Notes under the pieces: model-generated
Seen by the model: the letters and a program-made list of their open reading frames with translations, nothing else
What the model was told of the DNA's origin: nothing
The model's database searches: none
Translations under genes and position numbers: made by a program
Source of the DNA: Rhodobiaceae bacterium
GTDB taxonomy: Bacteria > Pseudomonadota > Alphaproteobacteria > Parvibaculales > Parvibaculaceae
Assembly: GCA_027352645.1 (NCBI GenBank)
Contig: DAIEIL010000007.1
Coordinates: 1-12,140 of the forward strand
Direction: 5' to 3'
DNA length: 12,140 bases
Part shown: positions 6,870-12,140 of the stretch, one piece after another
How positions within the stretch are numbered: the stretch's first letter is position 1
Layout: the number at the start of each line of letters is the position of its first letter

Positions 6870-7589
6870 TCACACCCTCTCGACCGGCATGGCGAGCATG
6901 TAGCCTGCGTTGCGCACGGTTTTTATGTAAGCCGGTTGCGCGGCATCGTCTTCGATCTTTCGACGGAGCCGCGACATGGCCACGTCGATCGACCGGTCGA
7001 ATGCCTCCCAGGAGCGGCCCTTGGTTATGTCCATCAGTTGATCGCGCGAGAGCAGGCGCTGCGGGTGATGGACGAGTACTGAGAGAAGATCGAAATCGCC
7101 CGTCGAGAGCGGGAGTTCGACGCCGTCGCGGAAGAGCCTGCGCGCGCCGAGATCGAGGAGGAAATCTCCGAAGCGCATGCGTTCGCCCTCTCCGCCCGCG
7201 ACGATGGCGGGCGATGTCCGCCTGAGTATCGAACGGATGCGCGCCAGAAGCTCACGCGGATTGAAGGGCTTGGCCATATAATCGTCGGCGCCGAGCTCGA
7301 GCCCGATGATTTTGTCGATGTCATCACCCTTCGCCGTCAGGATGAGAATGGGCACGTTGCTCCGCGCCCGCAGGCGGCGGCAGATCGACAGCCCATCCTC
7401 GCCCGGCAACATCAGATCGAGGATGATGAAATCGGCGGACCTTTCGTGGAGCGTGCGATCCATCTCGATGCCCGTGCGCGCGAGCCGCGCGTCGAACCCC
7501 TCTTTCATGAGAAAGGCTTTGACGAGATCGCCGACCTCCCGGTCGTCCTCGACGATGACGATGTCCGATCTATGTTCCATTGCGTTCAT
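6870..7589 (-). CDS. OmpR/PhoB-family response regulator
   Basis: A 239-residue DNA-binding regulator. The receiver domain shows the acidic pair in VEDD (14-16), phosphoacceptor Asp58 in IILDLMLPGEDG, Thr85 in ILTAKGDD, and Lys107 in YMAKPFNP. The C-terminal winged helix (about 135-236) includes the recognition helix region RSIDVAMSRLRRKIE (199-213) and the wing IKTVRNAGY (222-230). ATG at 7589 is chosen because the receiver starts right after it; an ATG at 7580 and an upstream GTG at 7622 are also in frame, and none has a strong ribosome site. Its upstream region contains the GTTAC repeats that are the best candidate for its own binding site. Confidence 0.93.
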   Translation of the reverse strand: MNAMEHRSDIVIVEDDREVGDLVKAFLMKEGFDARLARTGIEMDRTLHERSADFIILDLMLPGEDGLSICRRLRARSNVPILILTAKGDDIDKIIGLELGADDYMAKPFNPRELLARIRSILRRTSPAIVAGGEGERMRFGDFLLDLGARRLFRDGVELPLSTGDFDLLSVLVHHPQRLLSRDQLMDITKGRSWEAFDRSIDVAMSRLRRKIEDDAAQPAYIKTVRNAGYMLAMPVERV

Positions 7590-7628
7590 GGTTCTTTTTT
7601 GCGCCGAAGCTCGCGCGACCACAAGCGC

Positions 7629-7655
7629 CGTTACCTTTGGTTACAAAGGGTAACG
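7629..7655. promoter_or_regulatory. Candidate response-regulator operator (10-bp phased GTTAC repeats)
   Basis: GTTAC occurs at 7630-7634 and 7640-7644, and its inverted form GTAAC at 7650-7654, so the units begin exactly 10 bp apart. The outer arms extend to CGTTACC (7629-7635) and GGTAACG (7649-7655). With TTTG/CAAA inside, the whole element is almost one inverted repeat. OmpR/PhoB-family dimers bind direct repeats spaced by one helical turn. The site is 40 bp from the regulator start and 85 bp from the EF-hand gene start, suitable for control of both. Binding by this regulator is an inference. Confidence 0.5.
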
Positions 7656-7740
7656 CGCCGGAAATGGCCGCGAAACAGTGACCTTCCAGACTGCAAGCGT
7701 CGCAAGGGCGCTCGCCCGGCAGCCAGTGTGGAGGACCGCC

Positions 7741-8121
7741 ATGAAATCTTTCCTGACATCCGCGACCGGCCGGAAGGCCCTTCTGACCTTTGCCGGGCTC
7801 ACACTTCTGAAGACGCTCGTTGTGGTCGGCGCCGCTGGCTTCCTCCTGGAACCAACAAAGGCCGACGCCGAAGACGATATCGCCATGCTACGCGGCGCCG
7901 ACGGAAACGGTGACAAGAGCGTAACCATCGACGAGGCGCGGGCGGCTTTCGAAGCGCAGTTCGGGAAGATGGACAAGAACGCCGACGGCGTGGTGAGCCG
8001 CGACGAATATGTCGATGCGCACCTCGCGGCGCTCTCCGAATACGACACCAACAATGACGGCAAAATCACCCGCGACGAGGTCCGTGCCCGGATGAAGGCG
8101 CGCGCCTCCGCCGCGCGATAA
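7741..8121 (+). CDS. Membrane-anchored or exported EF-hand calcium-binding protein
   Basis: A 126-residue protein with a basic N-terminus, a hydrophobic segment (about 13-36) that acts as signal or anchor, and three EF-hand loops: 54-65 (DGNGDKSVTIDE), 78-89 (DKNADGVVSRDE) and 102-113 (DTNNDGKITRDE). Loops 2 and 3 fit the canonical 12-residue pattern with Asp at 1, Gly at 6 and Glu at 12. Loop 1 has Lys in place of the Gly at position 6 and may bind metal poorly. Three loops is an odd number, since EF hands usually pair. The start follows GGAGG (7730-7734) by 6 nt; a GTG at 7678 would add a basic leader with no support. The gene diverges from the two-component genes and precedes a second exported protein by 28 bp. 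Confidence 0.85.
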   Translation: MKSFLTSATGRKALLTFAGLTLLKTLVVVGAAGFLLEPTKADAEDDIAMLRGADGNGDKSVTIDEARAAFEAQFGKMDKNADGVVSRDEYVDAHLAALSEYDTNNDGKITRDEVRARMKARASAAR

Positions 8122-8149
8122 CTCCTCCCAACCGATGGAAGATCACACG

Positions 8150-8734
8150 ATGAACAGCAGATATCTTCACCTCGCCAGTGTTGCACTCGCCGCCGGGCTC
8201 GCCTTTACCTCCATCGCAGATGCTGCCTCCGCGCGCGAACGTCTCCGGCACGGCTCTGCTGTCGGGGCCCATGGCGGCTCAGCACAGTGGTCTAAAGGCG
8301 TCGAGCGCAGTTCCGGACATCGCTCGGTCGACCGCTCACATAGCGTGACGGGACCTGATGGGCGCACCGCCAGCATGAATGCCGAACACGGCTGCACGGA
8401 AGGTGCCGGCTGCAGCCGCTCCGTCGAGCGCACCGGCCCTAACGGGAATACCTACAGCCATGACAGCGCGACTACCCACAATGCCGATGGGAGCGTCTCG
8501 CACACGGCGAGCACCAGCGGTCCGCAGGGTGGCAGTGGCAGCACCACAAGCAACTTCTCCCGCACTGAGGAAGGCACAGGCTGGTCCCGCAGCAAGGAAG
8601 CAATGGCGCCCAACGGCAACTCGGCCAGCGTCAATGCCACCGGAGAGTGTCAGGCAGGGCAATGCAACCGCGAAGTGACGCGGACGACGCCGAATGGTGG
8701 CAGCACGGTCTCCCGCTGGGTGACGGTCGAGTGA
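8150..8734 (+). CDS. Exported T-x-P-N-G repeat protein of unknown function
   Basis: A 194-residue protein. Residues 1-28 form a signal peptide (NSR, then a hydrophobic core, then ADAASA). The mature part is rich in Ser, Thr, Gly and Asn and contains about four and a half imperfect repeats of 27-30 residues, from residue 67 to the end. Each opens with a motif such as TGPDG, TGPNG, TSGPQG, MAPNG or TTPNG. Repeats 1 and 4 carry a cysteine pair (82/88 and 167/172) at the same place in the unit. No catalytic motif is visible, and the function is unknown. It could be a periplasmic or surface protein with a beta-rich repeat fold. The start at 8150 is preferred over 8135 because GGAAGA (8137-8142) lies upstream and the signal peptide begins there. 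Confidence 0.75.
   Translation: MNSRYLHLASVALAAGLAFTSIADAASARERLRHGSAVGAHGGSAQWSKGVERSSGHRSVDRSHSVTGPDGRTASMNAEHGCTEGAGCSRSVERTGPNGNTYSHDSATTHNADGSVSHTASTSGPQGGSGSTTSNFSRTEEGTGWSRSKEAMAPNGNSASVNATGECQAGQCNREVTRTTPNGGSTVSRWVTVE
8348..8731 (+). repeat. Coding repeats of the T-x-P-N-G protein
   Basis: This is the span of protein repeats: residues 67-94, 95-121, 122-151, 152-178 and a shortened last unit 179-194. The units match as protein and not as DNA, so they are old or under selection and not a fresh tandem duplication. The common frame is a P-[DN]-G turn, a Ser/Thr/Asn-rich stretch, a variable loop (C-x5-C, NADG, EEGTGW or C-x4-C), then a [SN]R-x-V/K-x-[RA] strand leading to the next turn. 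Confidence 0.6.
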
Positions 8735-8740
8735 CGAAAT

Positions 8741-8762
8741 CCGCGCATGCCCCTATGCGCGG
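8741..8762 (+). terminator. Hairpin after the repeat-protein gene
   Basis: A perfect 8-bp stem, CCGCGCAT (8741-8748) with ATGCGCGG (8755-8762), closes a 6-nt loop 7 nt after the stop codon. It lacks a T tract, so alone it may protect the mRNA 3' end or slow polymerase ahead of the stronger hairpin at 8798. Confidence 0.4.
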
Positions 8763-8795
8763 TTCCCGGAGATCCCTCCCCCAAGGGTCTCCAAG

Positions 8796-8825
8796 AAAAA
8801 AGGCCGCGGGAAACCGCGGCCTTTT
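8796..8825. terminator. Bidirectional terminator between the repeat-protein gene and rpsD
   Basis: A perfect 12-bp stem (AAAAGGCCGCGG at 8798-8809, CCGCGGCCTTTT at 8814-8825) closes a GAAA loop. The plus strand ends in TTTT. The minus strand reads out into six T (complement of 8796-8801), so it is strongest as the rpsD terminator, 24 nt after the rpsD stop. Its core matches the hairpin at 5456-5479. Confidence 0.85.
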
Positions 8826-8848
8826 GACTTTCCGGCCTCGCGCGGCGG

Positions 8849-9469
8849 TTAGCTGCGCGAATAGTGTTCGACGACGAGGTGCGGTTCCATCTGCACCGGA
8901 TAGGGCACATCGGCCAGACCGGGGACGCGGACGAAACGAGCCGTCAGCTTGCTGGTGTCGACTTCGAGATAGTCCGGCGTGTCGCGCTCGCCGCTCTGCA
9001 CCGCTTCGAGAACGATGGCGAGCTGCTTCGACTTCTCGCGGACCTCGACGACATCGCCTTCCTTCAGGCGGTAGCTGCCGATGTTGACGCGCTTGCCGTT
9101 GACGAGCACATGGCCGTGATTGACGAGCTGGCGGGCGGCGAAAACCGTCGGCGCGAACTTCGCACGGTAGACGGCGGCATCCAGACGGCGCTCGAGCAGG
9201 CCGATCAGAAGGGCGCCCGTGTCGCCGCGAAGGCGCGAGGCTTCGACATAGATGCCGTGGAACTGTTTCTCGGAAATGTTGCCGTAGTAACCCTTGAGCT
9301 TCTGCTTCGCGCGGAGCTGCACACCGAAGTCGGAGAGCTTGCCCTTGCGGCGCTGGCCGTGCTGGCCGGGGCCGTATTCGCGGCGGTTGACGGGGCTCTT
9401 GGCGCGACCCCAGATGTTTTCGCCCATCCGGCGGTCGAGTTTGTACTTGGCTTCCTGGCGCTTTGTCAT
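8849..9469 (-). CDS. rpsD: 30S ribosomal protein S4 (uS4)
   Basis: A 206-residue primary 16S rRNA-binding protein of the small subunit. The N-terminal domain includes YGPGQHGQRRKGKLSDFGVQ (32-51), followed by the S4 RNA-binding domain (about 93-155) with RLDAAVYRAKFAPTVFAARQ and HVLVNGKRVNIGSYRL. There is no cysteine, so this is the zinc-free form. ATG at 9469 is chosen because it opens with MTKRQEAKYKLDRR and has AGGAA (9475-9479) 5 nt upstream; an in-frame TTG at 9484 is rejected. Here S4 is not beside other ribosomal protein or rpoA genes. It is a separate transcription unit with a structured-looking leader. Confidence 0.97.
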   Translation of the reverse strand: MTKRQEAKYKLDRRMGENIWGRAKSPVNRREYGPGQHGQRRKGKLSDFGVQLRAKQKLKGYYGNISEKQFHGIYVEASRLRGDTGALLIGLLERRLDAAVYRAKFAPTVFAARQLVNHGHVLVNGKRVNIGSYRLKEGDVVEVREKSKQLAIVLEAVQSGERDTPDYLEVDTSKLTARFVRVPGLADVPYPVQMEPHLVVEHYSRS

Positions 9470-9611
9470 CGCGATTCCTGTCAAATAGTGGAAACGCCCC
9501 TCCTTCGCCTTCAGAGCCTAAGCCCTTGGGCCGACAGGGAAAACTGGCTCAAGCGTCGCCGTTTCCCACGGGTGCGTAAATGAAAACGGACCCAGGAGGG
9601 GTCCGTCTTCA
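9470..9611 (-). promoter_or_regulatory. rpsD: Candidate structured 5' leader of rpsD
   Basis: If transcription starts near 9611 from the promoter at 9618-9646, the mRNA has about 140 nt before the start codon. In this RNA, GUGGGAAACG (9569-9560) can pair with CGUUUCCAC (9496-9488), which ends 9 nt before the ribosome site, with one bulged G. It can also pair locally as GGGAAAC (9567-9561) with GUUUUCCC (9544-9537). The two pairings exclude each other. GAGCC (9550-9546) with GGCUC (9518-9514) nests inside the long-range pairing. S4 represses its own mRNA in E. coli and Bacillus by binding leaders, so autoregulation here is plausible but unproven. Confidence 0.35.
9583..9606 (-). terminator. 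Terminator-like hairpin after the methyltransferase gene
   Basis: ACGGACCC and GGGTCCGT (9586-9593 and 9599-9606) form a perfect 8-bp stem with a 5-nt loop. On the minus strand it runs into TTTT, then CATTT, so it fits a Rho-independent terminator for the trmJ-like gene, whose stop is at 9669-9671. It also lies just downstream of the likely rpsD promoter and could act as a leader hairpin or attenuator. Confidence 0.6.
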
Positions 9612-9617
9612 GGGCGG

Positions 9618-9646
9618 TTTCTAGCCCGTACCGCCGCGGGTGTCAA
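9618..9646 (-). promoter_or_regulatory. Sigma-70-type promoter for rpsD
   Basis: On the minus strand a perfect TTGACA (9641-9646) is followed after exactly 17 nt by TAGAAA (9618-9623). This is the best promoter match in the window and points at rpsD. A 6-bp inverted repeat, GGCGGT (9613-9618) with ACCGCC (9630-9635), overlaps the -10 and spacer and could be an operator or chance. Confidence 0.6.
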
Positions 9647-9668
9647 ACAATTGAAACCGAACGCGAAA

Positions 9669-10457
9669 TCAGCCCTCGGGCCCCTCGCCTTTTGGCACCC
9701 GGCGGGTCAAAGCGGCGACGACGCCGCGCATGGTCCTGACCTCCTGCTCGGTCATGGTGGCGCGCTGGAACATGTTGCGGAGGTTCCTGACCATGGAGGG
9801 GCGCTTTTCCGGCGGCTTGAGGAAGCCGAAGCGGTCGAGTTCCCCTTCCAGATGCTCGAAGAAGCCCAGAAGCTCCTCCTTGGTCGCGGGCCGCGTCTGG
9901 AGATAGTCGATCTGTTCGGCGGGGGTCCGGTCGGCCGCCTTGAACCACTCATAGCCGATCAGCAGGACCGCCTGGGCGAGATTGAGCGATGCGAAGGCCG
10001 GATTGACCGGCACCATGAGAACCGCGTCCGCAAGCACCACATCGTCATTGGTGAGGCCCGTGCGCTCCGGCCCGAAAATAATTCCCGCCCGCCTTCCGCT
10101 GCCGATGACCTCGCGAAGTTTCGCCGCTGCGGTTTCAGGCGTCAGTACCGGCTTCACCATGTCGCGCGTCCGCGCGGTGGTGGCGATGACGTAATCGAGA
10201 TCCGACACGGCCTCCTCGGTTCTGCTCACCAGACGGGCATTGTCGATCACGATATCGGCGCCTGACGCAGCGGCACGGGCGCGTTCATTGGGCCATCCGT
10301 CGCGCGGGGAGACCAGACGCAGATCGGAGAGGCCGAAATTGAGCATGGCGCGGGAGGCCGTGCCGATGTTCTCACCCAGCTGCGGCTGGACGAGAATGAT
10401 GGCCGGCGCGTTCTCGCCCTGCGAGAGATCGGCTTTGGTTTGGTCTGTTCCGGCCAT
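9669..10457 (-). CDS. trmJ: TrmJ-like tRNA (cytidine/uridine-2'-O-)-methyltransferase, SPOUT family
   Basis: A 262-residue SPOUT (SpoU-type) RNA 2'-O-methyltransferase. The three SpoU motifs are clear: motif 1 ENIGTASRAMLNFG (29-42, with Asn30 and Arg36), motif 2 IIFGPERTGLTNDD (126-139, with Glu131 and Arg132) and motif 3 NPAFASLNLAQAV (152-164, with Asn159), which together form the knotted SAM pocket. The start VQPQLGENIGTASRAM and the C-terminal helical extension (about 170-255) fit TrmJ, which methylates position 32 of the tRNA anticodon loop; another rRNA or tRNA target in this family cannot be excluded. The start at 10457 has only a weak ribosome site. It is divergent from icd and upstream of rpsD on the same strand. 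Confidence 0.88.
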   Translation of the reverse strand: MAGTDQTKADLSQGENAPAIILVQPQLGENIGTASRAMLNFGLSDLRLVSPRDGWPNERARAAASGADIVIDNARLVSRTEEAVSDLDYVIATTARTRDMVKPVLTPETAAAKLREVIGSGRRAGIIFGPERTGLTNDDVVLADAVLMVPVNPAFASLNLAQAVLLIGYEWFKAADRTPAEQIDYLQTRPATKEELLGFFEHLEGELDRFGFLKPPEKRPSMVRNLRNMFQRATMTEQEVRTMRGVVAALTRRVPKGEGPEG

Positions 10458-10490
10458 GATTATGGGCTCGCGCGTGAAATATTGTGTCGC

Positions 10491-10519
10491 TGAATAGGCG
10501 ATTGCCCGTCTTTAATCAA
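10491..10519 (-). promoter_or_regulatory. Possible promoter of the trmJ-like gene
   Basis: On the minus strand, TTGATT (10514-10519), a 17-nt spacer and TATTCA (10491-10496) form a sigma-70-like pair. Transcription would start about 30 nt before the ATG at 10457. For the divergent icd promoter I see only a lone TTATAG (10533-10538) without a good -35 box, so I do not call it. Confidence 0.35.
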
Positions 10520-10620
10520 TCGGCCCGCAATGTTATAGGAAACGGTCCCACAAGCGCCCTGGCACGCGCTGCGCGCCTCGCCCGCCCCCCTGCTCACGTA
10601 TTCTCGAAGGGTACAGCTCC

Positions 10621-11844
10621 ATGTCCAAGATCAAGGTCAAAAATCCGGTTGTCGATCTCGACGGCGATGAAATGACCCGGATCATCTGGAAGTGGATCAA
10701 GGACAAGCTGATCTTCCCCTATCTCGACATCGACCTCGACTATTACGACCTCGGCATGGAACACCGCGACGCCACCGACGACAAGGTGACCGTGGAAGCC
10801 GCCGAAGCGATCAAGAAATACGGCGTCGGCGTCAAATGCGCGACGATCACGCCCGACGAAGCCCGCGTGAAGGAGTTCAACCTCAAGAAGATGTGGAAGT
10901 CGCCCAACGGCACGATCCGCAACATTCTCGACGGCACCGTTTTCCGCAAGCCGATCATCTGCCGCAATATTCCCCGCCTCATCCCCGGCTGGACCGAGCC
11001 GATCGTCATCGGCCGTCACGCCTTCGGCGACCAGTACCGCGCCACCGACTTCCGCGTTCCCGGCAAGGGCAAGCTCACGATGAAGTGGGTTTCGGAGGAC
11101 GGCAAGGACACGATCGAGCATGACGTGTTCGAGTTCCCCGATGCCGGCGTCGCCATGGGCATGTACAACCTCGACGCCTCGATCCGCGACTTCGCGCGCG
11201 CCTGCCTGAAGTTCGGCCTCGACCGCAAATATCCCGTCTACCTCTCGACCAAGAACACGATCCTCAAGGCCTATGACGGTCGCTTCAAGGACATCTTCCA
11301 GGAAGTCTACGAGAACGAGTTCAAGGCGGATTTCGACAAGCACAAGCTCGTCTATGAGCACCGCCTGATCGACGACATGGTGGCCTCGTCGCTGAAGTGG
11401 TCGGGCGGCTATGTCTGGGCCTGCAAGAACTACGATGGCGACGTGCAGTCGGACTCGGTCGCGCAAGGCTTCGGCTCGCTCGGCCTGATGACCAGCGTGC
11501 TGCTGACGCCGGATGGCAAGATCATGGAAGCTGAAGCCGCCCACGGCACCGTGACCCGCCATTATCGCGCCCATCAGCGCGGCGAGCAGACCTCGACCAA
11601 CTCCATCGCCTCGATCTTCGCCTGGACGCGCGGCCTGACCCACCGCGCCAAGCTCGACGGCACGCCGGAGCTCGAGAAGTTCGCCCATACGCTCGAGAAG
11701 GTTTGCGTCTCGACGGTGGAAAGCGGCTACATGACGAAGGATCTCGCCCTTCTCGTCGGCTCGGAACAGAAGTGGCTCTCGACCGAGGGCTTCCTCGACA
11801 AGGTTGCCGAGAACCTCGACAAGGCACTGGCGAAGCAGGCTTGA
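10621..11844 (+). CDS. icd: NADP-dependent isocitrate dehydrogenase, eukaryote-like dimeric type
   Basis: A 407-residue TCA-cycle enzyme that oxidatively decarboxylates isocitrate to 2-oxoglutarate and yields NADPH. It belongs to the homodimeric type shared by many alphaproteobacteria and the human cytosolic and mitochondrial enzymes, not the E. coli type. Isocitrate-binding residues appear as KSPNGTIRN (93-101, Ser94 and Arg100), Arg109 and Arg132 in IGRHAFGDQYR. Lys211 is the likely catalytic lysine. Asp251, Asp274 and Asp278 bind the metal (IDDMVA and YDGDVQSD). The AAHGTVTRHYR loop (306-316) binds NADP. AAGGG (10607-10611) precedes the start by 9 nt. The stop at 11842-11844 directly abuts the stop of the convergent gene. 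Confidence 0.97.
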   Translation: MSKIKVKNPVVDLDGDEMTRIIWKWIKDKLIFPYLDIDLDYYDLGMEHRDATDDKVTVEAAEAIKKYGVGVKCATITPDEARVKEFNLKKMWKSPNGTIRNILDGTVFRKPIICRNIPRLIPGWTEPIVIGRHAFGDQYRATDFRVPGKGKLTMKWVSEDGKDTIEHDVFEFPDAGVAMGMYNLDASIRDFARACLKFGLDRKYPVYLSTKNTILKAYDGRFKDIFQEVYENEFKADFDKHKLVYEHRLIDDMVASSLKWSGGYVWACKNYDGDVQSDSVAQGFGSLGLMTSVLLTPDGKIMEAEAAHGTVTRHYRAHQRGEQTSTNSIASIFAWTRGLTHRAKLDGTPELEKFAHTLEKVCVSTVESGYMTKDLALLVGSEQKWLSTEGFLDKVAENLDKALAKQA

Positions 11845-12140
11845 TCAGCCTGTTATCTCGTCCTCCCGAGAGCCCTTCTCGATCTTGATCTCGGCCATCT
11901 CGGTCTCGAGTTCGCTGCGCCGTTTCAGATCGCGCAGACGTTCGTCCGCGATTCCCCTGATCCGCGCGTAAACCTCCGGGTGGCGGAGCATAAAGCGTGA
12001 GAAGTCTCCGCTTTGCAGCTTCAGCAAGGAACAGCGCGTCAACGCCATGATATCAGCCGCGCGGTGGCGCGACTGGAGCAGCGCCATCTCGCCGAAGAAC
12101 TCGCCCTCGCCGAGCATGACAGGGCCGGTGGGGAATTCGA
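11845..12140 (-). CDS. C-terminal part of a cyclic-nucleotide-binding domain protein (partial)
   Basis: The frame stays open to the right edge of the window, so the N-terminus is outside. Visible are about 98 residues carrying the end of a cNMP-binding beta barrel: MLGEGEFFGEMALLQSRHRAADI, the phosphate-binding cassette with the FGE motif and the R-A-A that contacts cyclic nucleotide phosphate, then a strand CSLLKL, a helix DFSRFMLRHPEVYARI, and a charged tail that may form a coiled coil. The cassette wording is like that of cyclic-nucleotide-gated potassium channels of the MlotiK1 kind, but Crp-type regulators and other cNMP proteins share it. No DNA-binding helix follows the barrel, which argues against a Crp-type regulator. 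An internal ATG at 12117 is within the domain and is not the start. Confidence 0.8.
   Translation of the reverse strand, partial: EFPTGPVMLGEGEFFGEMALLQSRHRAADIMALTRCSLLKLQSGDFSRFMLRHPEVYARIRGIADERLRDLKRRSELETEMAEIKIEKGSREDEITG

Noticed and set aside
7590..7622. Earlier GTG start for the response regulator
   Set aside because: It adds 11 residues before a normal receiver domain and has no convincing ribosome site. It remains possible but is less likely.
7707..7718. GGGCGCTCGCCC hairpin in the EF-hand leader
   Set aside because: A 4-bp stem with a 4-nt loop is common by chance in GC-rich DNA.
7678..7740. Earlier GTG start for the EF-hand protein
   Set aside because: The GGAGG at 7730-7734 clearly serves the ATG at 7741, and the extension would spoil the N-terminal membrane segment.
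5485..8825. Insertion sequence or integrated element around the two-component block
   Set aside because: There is no transposase, integrase, tRNA target or long terminal repeat. Only the similar terminator hairpins hint at insertion, so no mobile element is called.
8864..9583. A 239-codon plus-strand open frame
   Set aside because: It is antisense to rpsD, which is unmistakable. It has no ribosome site or motif.
10594..11688. A 364-codon minus-strand open frame
   Set aside because: It is antisense to icd, with biased composition and no family features.

Overview
This 12.1 kb, GC-rich window looks chromosomal and alphaproteobacterial. The evidence is a DUF1476/ATPase zeta-subunit gene (a family largely confined to Alphaproteobacteria), a three-part FGAM synthase (purS, purQ, small purL), a cysteine-free S4 protein, a bolA-grxD pair, and a dimeric NADP isocitrate dehydrogenase of the eukaryote-like type. 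Protein wording and gene order resemble Hyphomicrobiales/Rhizobiales or Parvibaculum-like bacteria, but the genus cannot be fixed from sequence alone. I see no tRNA, rRNA, CRISPR array, insertion sequence or phage gene.

Layout: (1) 1-61, the last codons of an unidentified plus-strand gene, followed by a clear hairpin terminator. (2) 201-524, minus strand, the F1-ATPase inhibitor zeta. (3) 845-5430, a plus-strand run purC-purS-purQ-purL-bolA-grxD. purQ and purL overlap and purS-purQ are 2 nt apart, so the three FGAM synthase subunits are translationally linked. bolA and grxD follow and probably serve iron-sulfur trafficking. A GC-rich hairpin closes the run. (4) 5520-8734, an accessory-looking block. 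A minus-strand OmpR/EnvZ-type response regulator and histidine kinase diverge from two plus-strand genes for exported or membrane-anchored proteins: a three-loop EF-hand protein and a repeat protein built on a T-x-P-N-G motif. The divergent intergenic region holds a GTTAC element repeated exactly every 10 bp, a good candidate binding site for the regulator. (5) 8849-11844, housekeeping genes again: rpsD and a TrmJ-like tRNA methyltransferase on the minus strand, then icd on the plus strand. (6) 11845-12140, minus strand, the C-terminal part of a protein with a cyclic-nucleotide-binding domain that runs off the window.

The most interesting parts are the two-component/EF-hand/repeat-protein block with its phased operator, and the rpsD 5' region. 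In the latter a near-consensus promoter is followed within a few bases by a terminator-like hairpin and a leader with two competing pairings. Both are inferences from reading the sequence; no alignment, folding or database search was run.
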